From Trichoplax sp. H2 (lineage: Eukaryota; Placozoa; Uniplacotomia; Trichoplacea): DNA of 64,000 nt. Both the position numbers and the translations under genes were made by a program. The notes beneath the pieces are model-generated. The model did not search any database. It was not told where the DNA came from and saw only the letters and a list, made by a program, of their open reading frames with translations. Position 1 is the first letter of the stretch, and each line of letters starts with the position of its first letter. Shown here piece after piece: positions 12,143 to 25,840 of the stretch. The DNA lies in assembly GCA_003344405.1 (NCBI GenBank), contig NOWV01000017.1, forward strand, positions 434,001 to 498,000, read 5' to 3'.

Positions 12143-13075
12143 CTATTGGCCATCTAATGTCCCTCCAAGTACTCCAACGTCTTTTAGCTGTATAGTATTG
12201 AAGTAGATGTAAAATCTGGAAAGACAAATACAGAGGTATTATTTATCATTAGTAGCCTAACTTGTACATCACAATGATTTGGCATGTAACGTTATGATAT
12301 AGCATTAATTTTATTTGAAAAACATCAAGTTTGATTATGGTATTAATAATTGAACAATAGTAGTAAATCGCAAATCTTTTTACTATGCGTTCTTATTTCG
12401 CTGTAATATAAAACTGAAATATTTTTAAGTAATAGTTTAGTGAAACGCTGTAAAATCTTTTCTTTAAATTAACAAGTAACTTATTAACTACCTATAAACG
12501 ACAAGATAGGTAGTATAACATATATATATATATATACGAGTACTAACGGTAAGGAAAGATTATTTCCTAGTGAATTGACATCTAATCAATTAATTTTTTA
12601 ATTACAGTAACGTAAGGGTGAATCTATATTTTCAATCAAGACTTTAATTCTAATTACCTTTCTGGTAAAACACCGAGTTCAGTCTTCAATAGTTCGGATA
12701 TAGCTTTAGAAGCAGCTTTGTTCTCCTTTTTGCCAGTGCCATTAACTGTTTTTATTTCCATAAAAGCAGCTGGATCCTGGGTTCCAGCGAAGATAAGCTT
12801 AGGATTATGATGGATTGTTACGGTGATGTACTAAAAAGTTAAATGTAGTCGGATAAGAAAGCAGTTATTACACTTAAAGGAAAAATGACAGATAGTAACA
12901 ATCAAACTGTTGCGGCTAGTAGGTGGATAAGTAATAGGGTGTTAGAAAAGAAATTGTTTCTAATTACCATAATAGGATTCTCATAAATTTCAGAAATTAA
13001 ACGGCTAATTTTTTTTTGAAAGCCTTGGTTGCAGACAGTGCGGTCTACATTAGTTTTAATGATGACGGTAGGCAT
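12143..13075 (-). CDS. MIF family cytokine/tautomerase gene C
   Basis: Three exons: 13075-12968 (108 nt), 12830-12658 (173 nt) and 12215-12143 (73 nt including stop), giving 117 aa. The first two exon sizes equal those of gene B and human MIF, and phases 0 and 2 are conserved. The N-terminus MPTVIIKTNVDR keeps Pro1. Position 32 is Asn where human MIF has the active-site Lys. Exon 2 shows PKLIFAGTQDPAAFMEI and GTGKKENKAASK. Exon 3 encodes FYIYFNTIQLKDVGVLGG and ends DGQ, two residues longer than gene B. Probably a trimeric tautomerase-fold protein; activity is uncertain because of the Lys32 change. Confidence 0.9.
12519..12535. repeat. (TA)n microsatellite
   Basis: A pure TA dinucleotide run just downstream of MIF gene C exon 2, inside its second intron. 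Confidence 0.85.
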
Positions 13076-15045
13076 GGCTGATTGCTGCGATCGATAATTT
13101 TTTGAAAGGAAGCTACCTACCTCAGGATTGACTAATTACTGTATGTAGGAAGGTATTTATTGCTTACGATGAATACTGTAACTGTTTGTTTACTTTTTAA
13201 TAAATTTATTGCTTTTTTAATCAACTATTAATGCTATTATTATGTAGATTAGTTTCGAAGTTCTTTCTATTCTTGGATAAGTGGAAGGAATATACGACAG
13301 TATATTATTTAGTTAAATTAGTCAAGAATTAGAGATTATCAACTTGAAGGAATACGTAGTAGTATACACCTTTGACAAAGATGTGTAACTCTTCTACTGT
13401 TCACCCTAAACTTATTTACTTCATTAGTGAGTATCCACAAATTATTTAGAAAATTATATACGCATAAACTACCGTAAGCAATCATTTTCGTCCGTAAAAT
13501 TGACCAATGAATAGTTAACATACGGGCAATGTATACAAATGCCGGCGATAATCATTTTACGTGTTCCAATCAAGTTCTTGCATGATTTGATGCGAGAAAT
13601 CGATGATAAACAAGCTAAAATAATTTGAATCCCATAAACTAATTTTATTGTAATGCTACAGGTAGATTGATATATTTATTGCTCATACGGATATACAGAA
13701 GGATTTTACTTGCTTAATGAGCTGATGAGCTGATCGAAACCTTGTTATAACTTCTAAAACTGCGAGTGCATAGACTAGAGTATTACTCGACCAGGATACT
13801 GAAATACAAAGTTGAACTATTCGATTAGCATTTAGCGTCCGTCTGTAATAGGTCGATCAATAGAATAAATACCATTCCATAACAGTAAGTATTGGATTAT
13901 TAATAATGGAGTAAAAATGCCAAAACCGTGTAATTTGCCGATGTAATAATTATATGTAATGAATGAATAAGCGACCAATCTGGATGCTACAATACTTCAA
14001 TAGTAGCAAGGGAATTCATGAATACGCCAACAATAGATAACAGAAGAGAAATACCTTAGTAGAACAATTAATCCATCAATTATTTCCGATACATCAGTCA
14101 TTTAAATATATGATCATTTTGCCCATAACTTAGGTCAGAGATTCTTTAAAATAGAAAGAAGAGAAATGAGACCTGATTAAATAAACTAAGCTATGGTTGC
14201 ATAGTACTGCAGTACCGCATACCCGTACTCTGTAGCATCGAACCATACCGTTACTGATCAGTAGGAACTCCAGAAGACATAAGACTACAATGTTAGTTCA
14301 ATACGATAGCTGGAGAATATTGCACTGAATTAGCTATCGTTAGGATATGTCTTAATGAGTAAGAAGTTAGAAAGGAAATGTTTAGATGACATTGACCTCT
14401 GGATAGAGGAAGTAGCTCACAGGAGATCGATTATCATAATCACTTGTTGCAAAGGATGCATGTAAAATGATAAGTAGAAATTCCAGAAAGGTATATAGAC
14501 TATTGTATTAGTTTGATACTACAGTTGAGGAATATTACACTGAATTAATTAGGTTAAGATGCTAAATGAGATCGAAATTAGAAAAGAAATGTCTGCAAAT
14601 AATATTTAGCTATGGCGAGAGTAAGTAACATATAGAAAGCTAAAGCGACACTGTTACTTATACTGAATTGTACTGTAATAGGGTATAGTTACAGATGTCT
14701 AGTTATGCAGGTAGGGTAGTATTGCATACATCACTATAAATGCTCGACTTTACGTTATGTATTCTTAGCCTAGAAGATTTCACTACCGAGTCCCAGCAAA
14801 ATAAAGAAGATGGAAATATCGTTTGCGCATGGTTAGATTACTTTACGGTTGCTATGACAAAATGGGTTCCCTATGCCTTAACATCAACTACTACTACTAC
14901 AGTAGAAGTTGGGCCCTAACTACAGCAAGGAAAAATTCTTCATCGTATATTCAAAGTAGTCAATTGACTTTTTACTTCGATATTCTAAGGCTGGTCGGTT
15001 AGTTGATATCGTGTATAAGTCGTTATCGAACGTTATTAAAGAAAA
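13076..15045. other. Intergenic between MIF gene C and TTC21B
   Basis: Divergent upstream region of two genes. No convincing coding or RNA feature was recognised. Confidence 0.45.
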
Positions 15046-18000
15046 ATGGCGTCAGGCGATACATATACCCTGGTCAGTCTTAACATTTCCTTGCCTTCTT
15101 AAGTGTAGACGTAGATTGATCTCGTAGTTACTCATTATATGTTACGTCGCAGACTTATAGTCAAACAAAGGTTAAAGAAGCAGTTATCAACATTAACTCT
15201 ATCAGTACTATTGCAGTTACGATATGTTGTCTTTAATCTTGATTAACGGTGATTAGTCGAGAATGAAATAACAGATGCGCTATGGGTATTAAACGGTAAA
15301 TTATGGGCAATATTCTTAACATAAATATCTTTTACAGGCCTTAATTAATTTTTACTGCCGTGAAAAGCTTTATAATCATGTTTGTAAAGTGGCTACCGAT
15401 GCTATGAAAAAATATGGCAACGATAATATTTTACACTTTTGGCATGCATTCGGTCTTATTATGCAAAGTAAGAATGGCTCTAAAACAAACCATCAGTCAT
15501 TTCACACTTAATGATCATAATGTATTTCCTCATGATAATTTATTGTTGTTGCCAATTTAAATTGATAGATCGTGTATCTGAAGGAATGAGAGAATTACAA
15601 GAAATTGAAGATGACAAAAATGTCGTCTTATGTACAATTTTGTGCTTAGTTTATGCACATAAGAAGAGCAAACTCGTTGGTAATTTAAAAAATTCACACT
15701 AGATCAAACTTTTGTTTCTGTAATATAAACTTCACTGTCTCTTATTCAAAATTAATTATTCTGATTTTTATTTAATGCTAAATTATCTACAGATCGTGAA
15801 AGTGTACAACAATTAGATGCTAGGCTTAAAACAGAGAGACAAAATTGTAGCGATAAAGTATGTTTCATTGCGATTACCTTTCGACAGCATAAGACTATCA
15901 TCATACTCACCATCACTTTATCAATAGGCACTTTATTTTGCTGCAATGTATTTATGGCATATGAATAGAAATGATAAAGCTCGTGAATATATCGACAGAA
16001 TGTTAAAAATATCCAATGGTGCATCAGAGGTAGTTCAATTTTAATATGCTTACAACAAGAAAGCAGCTGCAACTTTGAATCTTAAGACAAGTACAATCTC
16101 CCACGAGACTAACCAGACTTAATATGATTGATGTTTCTACATAGGGATTAATTTTACGAGGATGGATCGATATTACAAGTGATAAAGAGCAATATGTCAA
16201 AAAAGCTCAAAAATATTTTGAAGAAGCATTAAATAGGTATGAAATGAATAATGCAAATACTGTACGCTATCATCCAATAAAGTTCATATTGAAAACACGA
16301 AGTATTCTCTGTATTTAAACTGGAACTTTAATTTTAATAATGTACTTTAGATCAGAATCATCTACTGAAATAGATGCCTTATTAGGCAAAGCAAAATGTT
16401 TCGAGCTAAAACACAATTATACTAATTCTGTGGAGCTGATCAATAGGGTAAATAGAATTAATTCTCTTACGAGCTATCTTGGTTATTATTTATTAAGGAT
16501 AAATGCTTAGATATTAGATGAATTCATTATATTACTTTTGGAATGTGTATCTAAACTGTAGACTATAGCCGCCTACCCAAAGTATACTCCTGCCCTAATC
16601 GAAAAAGCACGGATGCAATTAGCTTTGCAAGAATGGGATCAAGCCGTTGATACGTCTCGCAGGTAAATTAAATCTTAATATAGGTAATCATGTCACATTA
16701 TCATATTTATTATCAAATGATGATTTTATTCTTTTACTTTAAATAAGAACTCTCATTCAGGATAGTGATAACATCGCAGCAACTAACGTATTGGTCTTGC
16801 ATTCACTGTGTCGCATTGGTGATTATACACAGGCTGTTGACAACTTGGGAGAGTTAATACTTCGAATCGATAAAAATGAACCAAAGAATGCAGAGCTTTA
16901 TTATAAATGCGCAGTAACATTTTCAAGATTGGTAAGTCATGTAAAGTTATTCAAATCACAAGGGCATATGTAGGAAATGAAGGTCATCAACTGATAAAAT
17001 TCTATTCATTATGCACGTAAATCAGTGTGGTCGACAACTTCAAGTTATACATCAAACCTACACGCTAACTGAGCGAGCGATGACTCTTGCTAAAAATAAC
17101 TCCAAATACACGACAGAGGTAATAGATAGCAGAAAGTATACTTGTATGTGAGAACTACTATATTTTGCATAAGCGATAACTTTTATTTGCATTCCGCTAG
17201 GTGGGTAATCAATTGCTATTAATGGGAAAAACAAAAGAAGCGATGAACTATTTTAGTAAAGCATTAACACTTGATGGAACAAGTGTACCAGCATTAATTG
17301 GTAGGTCATAAAAGTATATATATTCTAGACTTAGAAATAATACACGTTAAGCAATCAATAATACATTCAACTTTCCCTTAGGTATTATTAAATGCCAAAT
17401 TGCTGAAAATCAATTCGATGAGGCCAAGCAGCAGCTCGAGCTACTTCAAGAAGTACAACAATCAATAGGAAAAGTAGCGGTAATCAAAATTCTGGTCTCT
17501 AAAGTTAAAATAAATTAGTCATTCATGAACTAACTAAAATGGAGTAAACTTAATATAATTAGGAAGTACCTTATTTAAGTGCAGTCATGGCGCACAAGAT
17601 TAATAGCGATATTGAAAAAGTCACCGGAATGTTAAATTCAGCGGTTGATATCCACTTTTCTTCATTAGGAGTAAGTTGATGTAACAAACGTTTTCCATAG
17701 TCGGACTTATTTTTGATAATTACGTTTTCATCTTACTAAATGAAAAATTATAAACAATTTTGATCAGAGGCTACCTCTTGGAATGGAATATTATATGAAG
17801 CTAAACCCAGATTTTATCATCCAAATTGCAAAAATGTATCTAGCTATCGGCCCCAGTGAGGTAACTGAAATCAATTGATAAATTCTTTTTAATTAATATT
17901 ATCACTTTTCCGCTAAAGTTAAATCATACTATCATTTGCTTGTACAATTATAGCCCGATACGTTTACCCAACGTATTCCAGTTAGTCTACGCCGTTGTGG

Positions 18001-21000
18001 TTCAACATTGGATCCGATCTCTAAGGGGTTGCCTGGACTTCGTGATGGCCATTATCTGCTTGCTAAAGTAAAATACTATTCCGGTAAGTTACGTGGTTTC
18101 ATTTATCATGAAGTAGTAAAAATTTGCTATAAAGTGAAGGTACTTACTTTAAATTGGATATTTTTTCAAACGATACGCTATGATACACGGGATTGAAAGA
18201 AATTTGGTTATAATTATGTTAATCCCTCTTATGTATTTATAAAAATGCTAATTTCTAGGTGCTTTCGATGCCGCTCAAGCTACATTACAAATATGTCTAG
18301 ACAATGATCAAACATTTTCTGAAGGCCACTTACTAATGGCTCAGGTATTTTACTCATTGAATTGTGACTTCAATTATATTTCGAGTAATTCAAATTTGCG
18401 TTGTATCAAAGCTATTTATAAAATCCAAATATATAACAGTAATTAGCGGTAAATTTCGACTTTATACTTATCAACCTCTACAATTTTAATTTTTTTGTAG
18501 ATCAATGCCTATCAAGGTAAATTTAATCTGGCAAACCAAGCATTAGATATGGCTTTAAGCTACAATTTCGAGGTATCTTTAGTGCTAGTTCGCCTTACTA
18601 TTTCTTTTAGAGCTATTTTTACGATTAATTCATAGTTATTCAAGTATCCCTTAACCGTTACAATTAAAATTTTTGCAATCTTTAATGTAACTCATTACAG
18701 ATTCGAGACTCTCCAAGCTATCATCTGATTAAAGCTCGTATTTTAAAGAAAAATAACGAGTACGAGGAAGCTCTAAAAATTCTAAAGACAGCCATGAATG
18801 TTAGCGGTGTCCGTAAATCTGGTAAGTAAAATAATAGCAGAGTAATAATACCTATAATTAATTGTAGCTATGTGTAAAATAATAGCAAGAATAGGACTAG
18901 TTTTTGTGATGTGCGGATGGTAAACGCAGCTTAAAGATTTTTATTCTCTTATAATGCACTTATACGATATCAGATTGTGTAAATAACATATTTACAACGT
19001 GGAGTAAAAGAAGATTTTCCGTAAATGAATTATACTACTAATAGGATTAAGCGGAGAAAAACAACTTACTGAGCTATATTGCTATTCATAACGATCTTGT
19101 AATCGACTCTTTATATCTTTTCTGTAGATTCTGCGAATAAAAAAAGCAAAGCACCTCCAATTTCTATATCTGATAGGGCATCGATTTTCCTGGAACTAGT
19201 GGAAGTTCATATCACACTTAAACAGCAAGTTAGCCTACTATATTGCAGTAGATCGCCTTTTTTAATAATGTAGTTTTTATCGTAATTGTAGAAAATCTTA
19301 CAGGAATGTAATATTCGGCTCTGATAATTGTTTTATAGCCCGAAGCTGCTAAAGTTATGCAAGACGCACTACATGAATTTGCCAATACATCCGAAGAATC
19401 CAGGTCATATTTAAATTCAAACTAAGTCAATGAGGGCTGTAATTAACTTTTATTAAAAAATTATTGCCCTAGACTATCAGTGAATGAATTCAAAGTTATA
19501 TATTAATATTGTATCTTTACTTAAATAGCATTAAAATCATGTATCTTCATATTTATAGACTCAATATCGCTAATGCAGATTTAGCTCTGGGGCGTGGAGA
19601 TATCGATCAGGCTCTTTCTATTCTGCGCAGTATTACGCCTTCACATCCGTAAGCCATTACTAAGCCTCCAAAATTTCATTAATCGTATGATAAACTACTG
19701 ATGTCATGCATTTACATTAGTATATAATATCGACTAAATGAAATGACATTAAGCTGGATAATAATTGCCATTACTGACTTATCCATTACAGATTTTATGT
19801 TAAAGCACGGGAAAGGATGGCCGATATTTACCTTAACTATCGGAAAGATAAACGTTTATATGCCAGTTGTTACAGGTTTCGATTCTATTACTGTATACTT
19901 TAATGTCTACGATGTATGGATGTTATTATAATGAAACGAGATATCATGAAAGCCAACATGTACGTATCTTCTACAGAGAATTAGCTGAGCAAGAGGCGAA
20001 TCCTCAAACGTATCTTCTTCTTGGTGATGCTTACATGAGCATTCAAGAGGTAAGCCAAGAACAGCATTAGCTGCAATCATAGACCAAAAATTAGATTCCT
20101 AATTTCGACTAAGATCGTACTTATCGTAGCATACACTGTAGTACACAGTAGATCGTGGATATCGGATAGCCAGTGTAAAACTACACGACAATTCATTAAG
20201 CTGTAGCCAATTCTTTTTCTTGTTGAAAAAGATCCAATACGATCGTCTAAAAATTGCTAATAACGTAGACAATATTAGTAAGATTTGAGCTTCTATTTAC
20301 GAATAAATCTGAAAAATTTACTTTGTTTTAGCCGGAAAAAGCAATTGATGCATTTGAAGCTGCCTTAAGAAAGAATCCACACGATGCATCTCTTGTCAGT
20401 AAAATTGGTCAAGCCTTATTTAAAACTCATCAGTATATCAAGGTATGATTGAAATTAAGCTGGAGGAATATTATAAACCTAAAGCTAAGCCCATAAGCTA
20501 AATATATTACGGTATTATTACATTACGGCCAATAATTATAATTAGTAGTAACTTTTTACTGTAATATCCCTCTTTAGGCTGTAAACTATTATGAAACGGC
20601 CATAAAATCGAATAATCAGACTTCTCTTAGGTACGTATGTCAACTACAATATCAACGTCTGGCATATTCGCATATTTTAATTCTATAAGTTCCATCATCT
20701 AAGCCGATAAGTTATTCTCAGTAGTCGTAGATATTGACTTTAATAACAGTTTGCAATCCTTTATGTTAACAGGATGGAATTGGCAGAACTTTATCTGAAA
20801 TTAAAGCAATATGAAAAAGCCGTTAGCACCATTACGGCGGTTGTTAAACAAGAAAAAACCTCTCATGATATTAATAGCCTAATGGAAGAAGCTAAAAGTG
20901 TTATGCTTTTAGCTCAAATCTATGAAAGAGTCAACATGCCAAAGCAATCTCTGGAAGCTCTACATAAATGTTTAGATGCTCAAGAAAAGTACGTTTATCA

Positions 21001-24000
21001 TCAAATCTTTTTGTTATGTTTAATCAATTGTTGGCTTAATGATTTGATGTTGATCTGTTTGTAAGAATCCTGAAAAGAGTAGGTGTTGAGCAGCCGGAGG
21101 CTAGAGAAAAGCAAAGGGAAATTGCAGCAAAGTAATGACTTTTCGTTACAGATACAGATAACATAAGCTTTTCTTAGTTTCTACATAGATCACATCCTTC
21201 ATAGCTTGTTAGCCTCTTTTAAATTAGCTATATCTCATGCGGCAGAATATTAACGGATTTAACGTATCATATGCTTACACGATAATAGATTTAATAATTT
21301 AATCTTCTCAATTTTTTCAATATCGCTTACAGAATTTGTTGTGATATTGCAAATCACCTAGCAAATGAAAGAAATACTGAAGATGCTATCTCATTTTATA
21401 AAAAAGCTTTATCTTATTGTAATGATCACATGGAATCACGCTTATCTTTAGCCAAGTTATATTTACAAAGAAACGAAATTGACTTCTGCCAAAAAGAATG
21501 CACGACAATGCTACAAATAGATGATGAAAATGTCGAAGCTGCCATGGTATGAATAGGCATTATTAACGGAAGGATTATTTTCCGTTATTTAGTTACATTT
21601 GGAATGCAACATTGATAATCTTTTTAATATTCTTATTTTAGATGAAGGCTGATATCTTATTTATTAAAGGAGACTTCGAAACAGCTACTTTTCAGTTTCA
21701 AAAACTTCTTGATAGAGTACCAAGTGAGAATAGCGAAATAAAGGATTGAATTACCATATTCGCTATCGATTATCTAATTAAGATTATTGCTATTTATAAT
21801 GTTTATGAAATTATGTTCCGTTTTTACCCTGACTACTAATGTTATTTTTCTTGTTTCTCATTGTGATTAATAGATCAATTTTCCGCTCTTGTACGATTAA
21901 CTGATTTACTTCGTCGTGAGGGTAAACTCGAAGACTGCCTTCCCTATCTTGAACAAGTGAGAATAAAAACAAGCTAATAAATCTAATGATTAAAATAATG
22001 GACTATTTTTTTATTGCATTATGCTGATTAATGTTTCAGTAATAAATAGTAATTGCCTTGGTGCTTTGATAGCGATTCTTTTGTACTAAATAAGTAGTCG
22101 CAATCTAGGAAAAAAGTTGTCCAAATAATCATTGCAAATCATTGTAATTTTTACTTACTCTGACCTTTATATTTAATGCATTCTTGTCCTGTACAGGCGG
22201 AAAGTGCTTGTTTGAATTCATCAATTGATCCTGGATACAACTACTGTCGTGGCTTATACGAACGGTGAATATTCAGAAAATAGTAAGATCAATTGGCTAA
22301 TTTACACTTTTTCTGATACTTGTGCATTACTATTGCAGGCACATGAATAATCCATCGGCAGCTATGAAACATTTTAACTTGGCTAGAAAAGATTCCGAAT
22401 GGTAATTTCATACTCTAGCTACGTCTTCTAGGGTTGTAATTCATTGCGCTTGATATACACTATTACTTAATCCATGTGAATTGAATGGCTTTAAAATAGG
22501 GGTGAAAAAGCAGTATTTGCTATGGTTGAGATATGTCTAAATCCGGACAATGAAACTTTAGGTATAGATATCTTACTTAAATATTATTATAAGTATATTG
22601 TGATCGAAAATTCTATTTATAATATGAAATAATTTCTTTAACTAATATTACAGGAGGAGAAACATTAGAAGCTGTTAACGAAGCGTAAGATTTTTTTGTT
22701 AGCATTTTTATTCCACTTACGGTTATAGCACTTATTCGTTACATGTATAAATTTTAGTGATGGCAATAAACAGAGCTCTGCCTTAAAAACCGCTAATAAG
22801 CTATTAAAAGTAAGTTGGAGTGCTATCAATTAAATTTTTACTGATTTCTTAATAATAAAATATTTGAATAGTAAATTAAGCTTATTAAAAATCTTTATGA
22901 AGTGCTAGCCCAATCACAACGAATAAACTACCATGTAATAATCTATTCGTTATGATTAGGTTAGAGAATAAACCGTATATCTAATTATGGTACACATTCT
23001 AACATTAACCTTGTTAAAATTTTGTGATAATAATTTTAATCAGTATTAGCATATCGACGACATTTGCGACTTAATCCATGTTAAATTTATTGCAATACAG
23101 TACAGTATAAAAATACCAGCATAGCACGTGCCAGCGTTTACGTTGACTGAAAAGGGCATAGAGCTATAACGATGTCATAAGCTAATAATAACTTATTTAA
23201 ATCAGTCATATCAAAAATATAATTCTTATGTTACCTAAACTAAATAATTGGTGTTCCAGGAATTAAAGCCAAAATCAGCCCCATCTAAGAAACAATTAGA
23301 TCTGTTGGAAAATTATGCATTAATCTCAACAAAGCAAAAGCAAAGTGTTGAAAAAGCGTTATCGAGCTTTATTAGCATGTTATCAGAAGACGTAAGTTTT
23401 CAGAGTTCATTAGCTTGCAGCTTAAATCAACATTATTTACCAGATTTGTTATTATGAAAACGTTGTATAAATTACATTTATTAAATACATTGAGTACTAT
23501 ATAAAATAACGGTGCGTATTTAAATTAGCAAACCAATATTACCGCATTACTGGGAACTGCAACAGCATATATGTTCCTCAAGCAAGTACCTAAAGCGCGA
23601 AATCAATTAAAAAAAATTGCTAAATTGGAATGGAATTCGGCTGTAAGTAGATTCTATTCTTCTTGGTACTTATTCTGTTTAATATTGATATACTAAGCAA
23701 TGCATATAACAAATCTAATAGAATGCAGAAGATTTTGAGCGAAGCTGGCTCTTACTAGCTGATGTCTATATTCAGGTAGATATTCAATAACTTCCCATTT
23801 CCTACACGATTACTTTAGATATTCAGTACCGTGCTTATGTATTTCTACCGGCTATGTTATTTTTAATATCTATTTCTGGATTTTATTTCTGTGGGCATAG
23901 TCTGGCAAATACGATAATGCAACTGAACTACTAAGGCATTGCCTAAAACACAATAAGGTAAAAACTGCCTTACTCTTATTTAGAGTCAATGCGATCATTT

Positions 24001-24728
24001 TAAGTCATTTCACTTTGAAATTACCCCTCTAGTTAGATTAGCTTAAATTATAACATAAGAAGTTTTTATTACAGATATGTGCAATTACTAAGCACATCCG
24101 TCATAACTTAACCTTAAATTCTATATCTAGAAATGGTAGTCATGATATTAGTCTACAATTGCAATTCTACTGTAACATTTAAATTACAGTCCAATTTTAG
24201 TCATGTAGTAAAGCATGTGAATACATGGGCCACATCATGGAGAAAGAGCAAGCCTACAAAGATGCATCGGATTACTATGAATTTGCTTGGAAATTTACAA
24301 ATCAATCTAACCCAGCTATAGGTAATTTTTATAGAAAATGGTATTAATTTGGTAATAGTTTCAAAATTTTATAAATTCACAATTAAATAAGAACTTTAAA
24401 TTGAAATGTAAAGATTTTAAAGTAACGGCAAAGTATTAACTCTAAATTAAAAGGAATGACTCTATACTGATCTTTGCCATTATGCGTATGACTGCAGGTT
24501 TTAAGTTAGCATTTAATTATTTGAAAGCTAAACGATTTGTTGATGCCATCAATATTTGCCACAAGGTAATTGAAGATAAAATCTGCGTATTCATATTATA
24601 ATATTAGTTTTAGGTTAATTTTATTTAAACTTGAATGTTTTTCTTTCTAGGTTTTGGCTGATAACCCAGAATACCCTAAAATAAAAAAGGAAATCTTGGA
24701 TAAAGCTCGAAATAACCTTCGAACTTGA
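15046..24728 (+). CDS. TTC21B: TTC21B / IFT139, IFT-A complex TPR protein
   Basis: Forty-two exons join with unbroken phase to give 1315 aa (human TTC21B about 1316). Exon 1 is 15046-15072 (MASGDTYTL, donor gtcagt); exon 2 is 15338-15467 ([13 protein letters not shown]; human LINYYCQERYFHH). Further landmarks: [13 protein letters not shown] (15928-16029), [10 protein letters not shown] (17768-17860), LLAKVKYYS (17954-18083), [15 protein letters not shown] (19792-19875), [17 protein letters not shown] (19977-20049 and 20332-20442), ICLNPDNET (22500-22561), and [17 protein letters not shown] (24498-24565). The last exon is 24651-24728, with [17 protein letters not shown] then TGA. The protein is nearly all tetratricopeptide repeats. 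By family, it is a peripheral subunit of IFT-A, acting in retrograde intraflagellar transport in cilia. Introns are about 55-450 bp and exons 27-216 nt, with a 31-nt micro-exon at 22654-22684. No defect was seen. Confidence 0.97.
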
Positions 24729-25840
24729 TTTAAATAACATTATGTTAGTAATTGTAATCAATTATCGGTTTGATTTAAATCTGTAATATGAATTAATATA
24801 TATAGGTCGTCTCTTAAACAATCTGCTGCATAAGCAGATCGTAATACACGTCTTCACTGTATCTAAGTTACAAGAATATTACCTAATAGGTATTAATTCT
24901 CTTATAATTAAAGTCTCTTTATTCATTCAATTTAAATTTTTGCACATCGGACAATCGGTTTGTTTTTAGAAATTGACTTCATATCTTCTTATATGCAATA
25001 AATAAATCTCCAAAGGACATACAGGAAATTCTGATCAATTGTAAAGACTTTGATATAGCTGATGCAACCATCAATCCGGCTAATAGTATGTTAAAAAGGA
25101 CTAGGATTGATTATACAATTATTCATCGTGCGTTTGGTAACTAATATTCCCTATAGAGTACTATAGAAAACCTTTCCTTGCCATTCTGGCTATTTTAAAA
25201 TTTCCGAAACAACTTAATGACTAAGTAATTTCAATGTAAAGGTTATAGTAATAGTGGCAGTCGATAAAGTATACATCTAGCATCGTCTATGCTTTCCGAA
25301 TTACCCGTGAATGATGGTCTCTTAAATCTGCTTCTAGTGTAAAATAACTGTAAGGTTTTCCATGAAGATTACAGCTCAAGTATTTTATAGTTATTACTAA
25401 GAAATGAACTAATAAATTACTGCCGAAAAGAATTTTAGTACATTGTAACATGCAATCTAGTAAAGCCAAATAGTGATCATTTTTTTATTACAGTTATACT
25501 TTATTTCAGGCTAGTTTTATCAGAACTAGCTAGCAATTAAATAGGGGCTTACAGCTATGTTACGGGATCAATTTTTATAGCAGCTACTTTATCGAGATCT
25601 AAAATCTATATTTAATAGCATAAGAGGACTCCTTCTAAGTTATCAACTTTAATTAAGTCTGCTAATAGATGATAACTTGACTTGTTTTAATAAAATGATC
25701 CGCTATTATTATCTTATGTCGTTCGTCTATAACTACCGTACCAAATACTGTATACGTCGCAAACTCTTAGCTGTAGAATGGATATAAATCTAAGGTTATT
25801 ACTTTAATAATAATACTACAAGTGACTACAGATAATTAAT
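24729..25840. other. Intergenic between convergent TTC21B and otoancorin-like gene
   Basis: Holds the 3' flanks of two convergent genes, with AATAAA-type sequences near 25000. No further gene was recognised. Confidence 0.5.
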
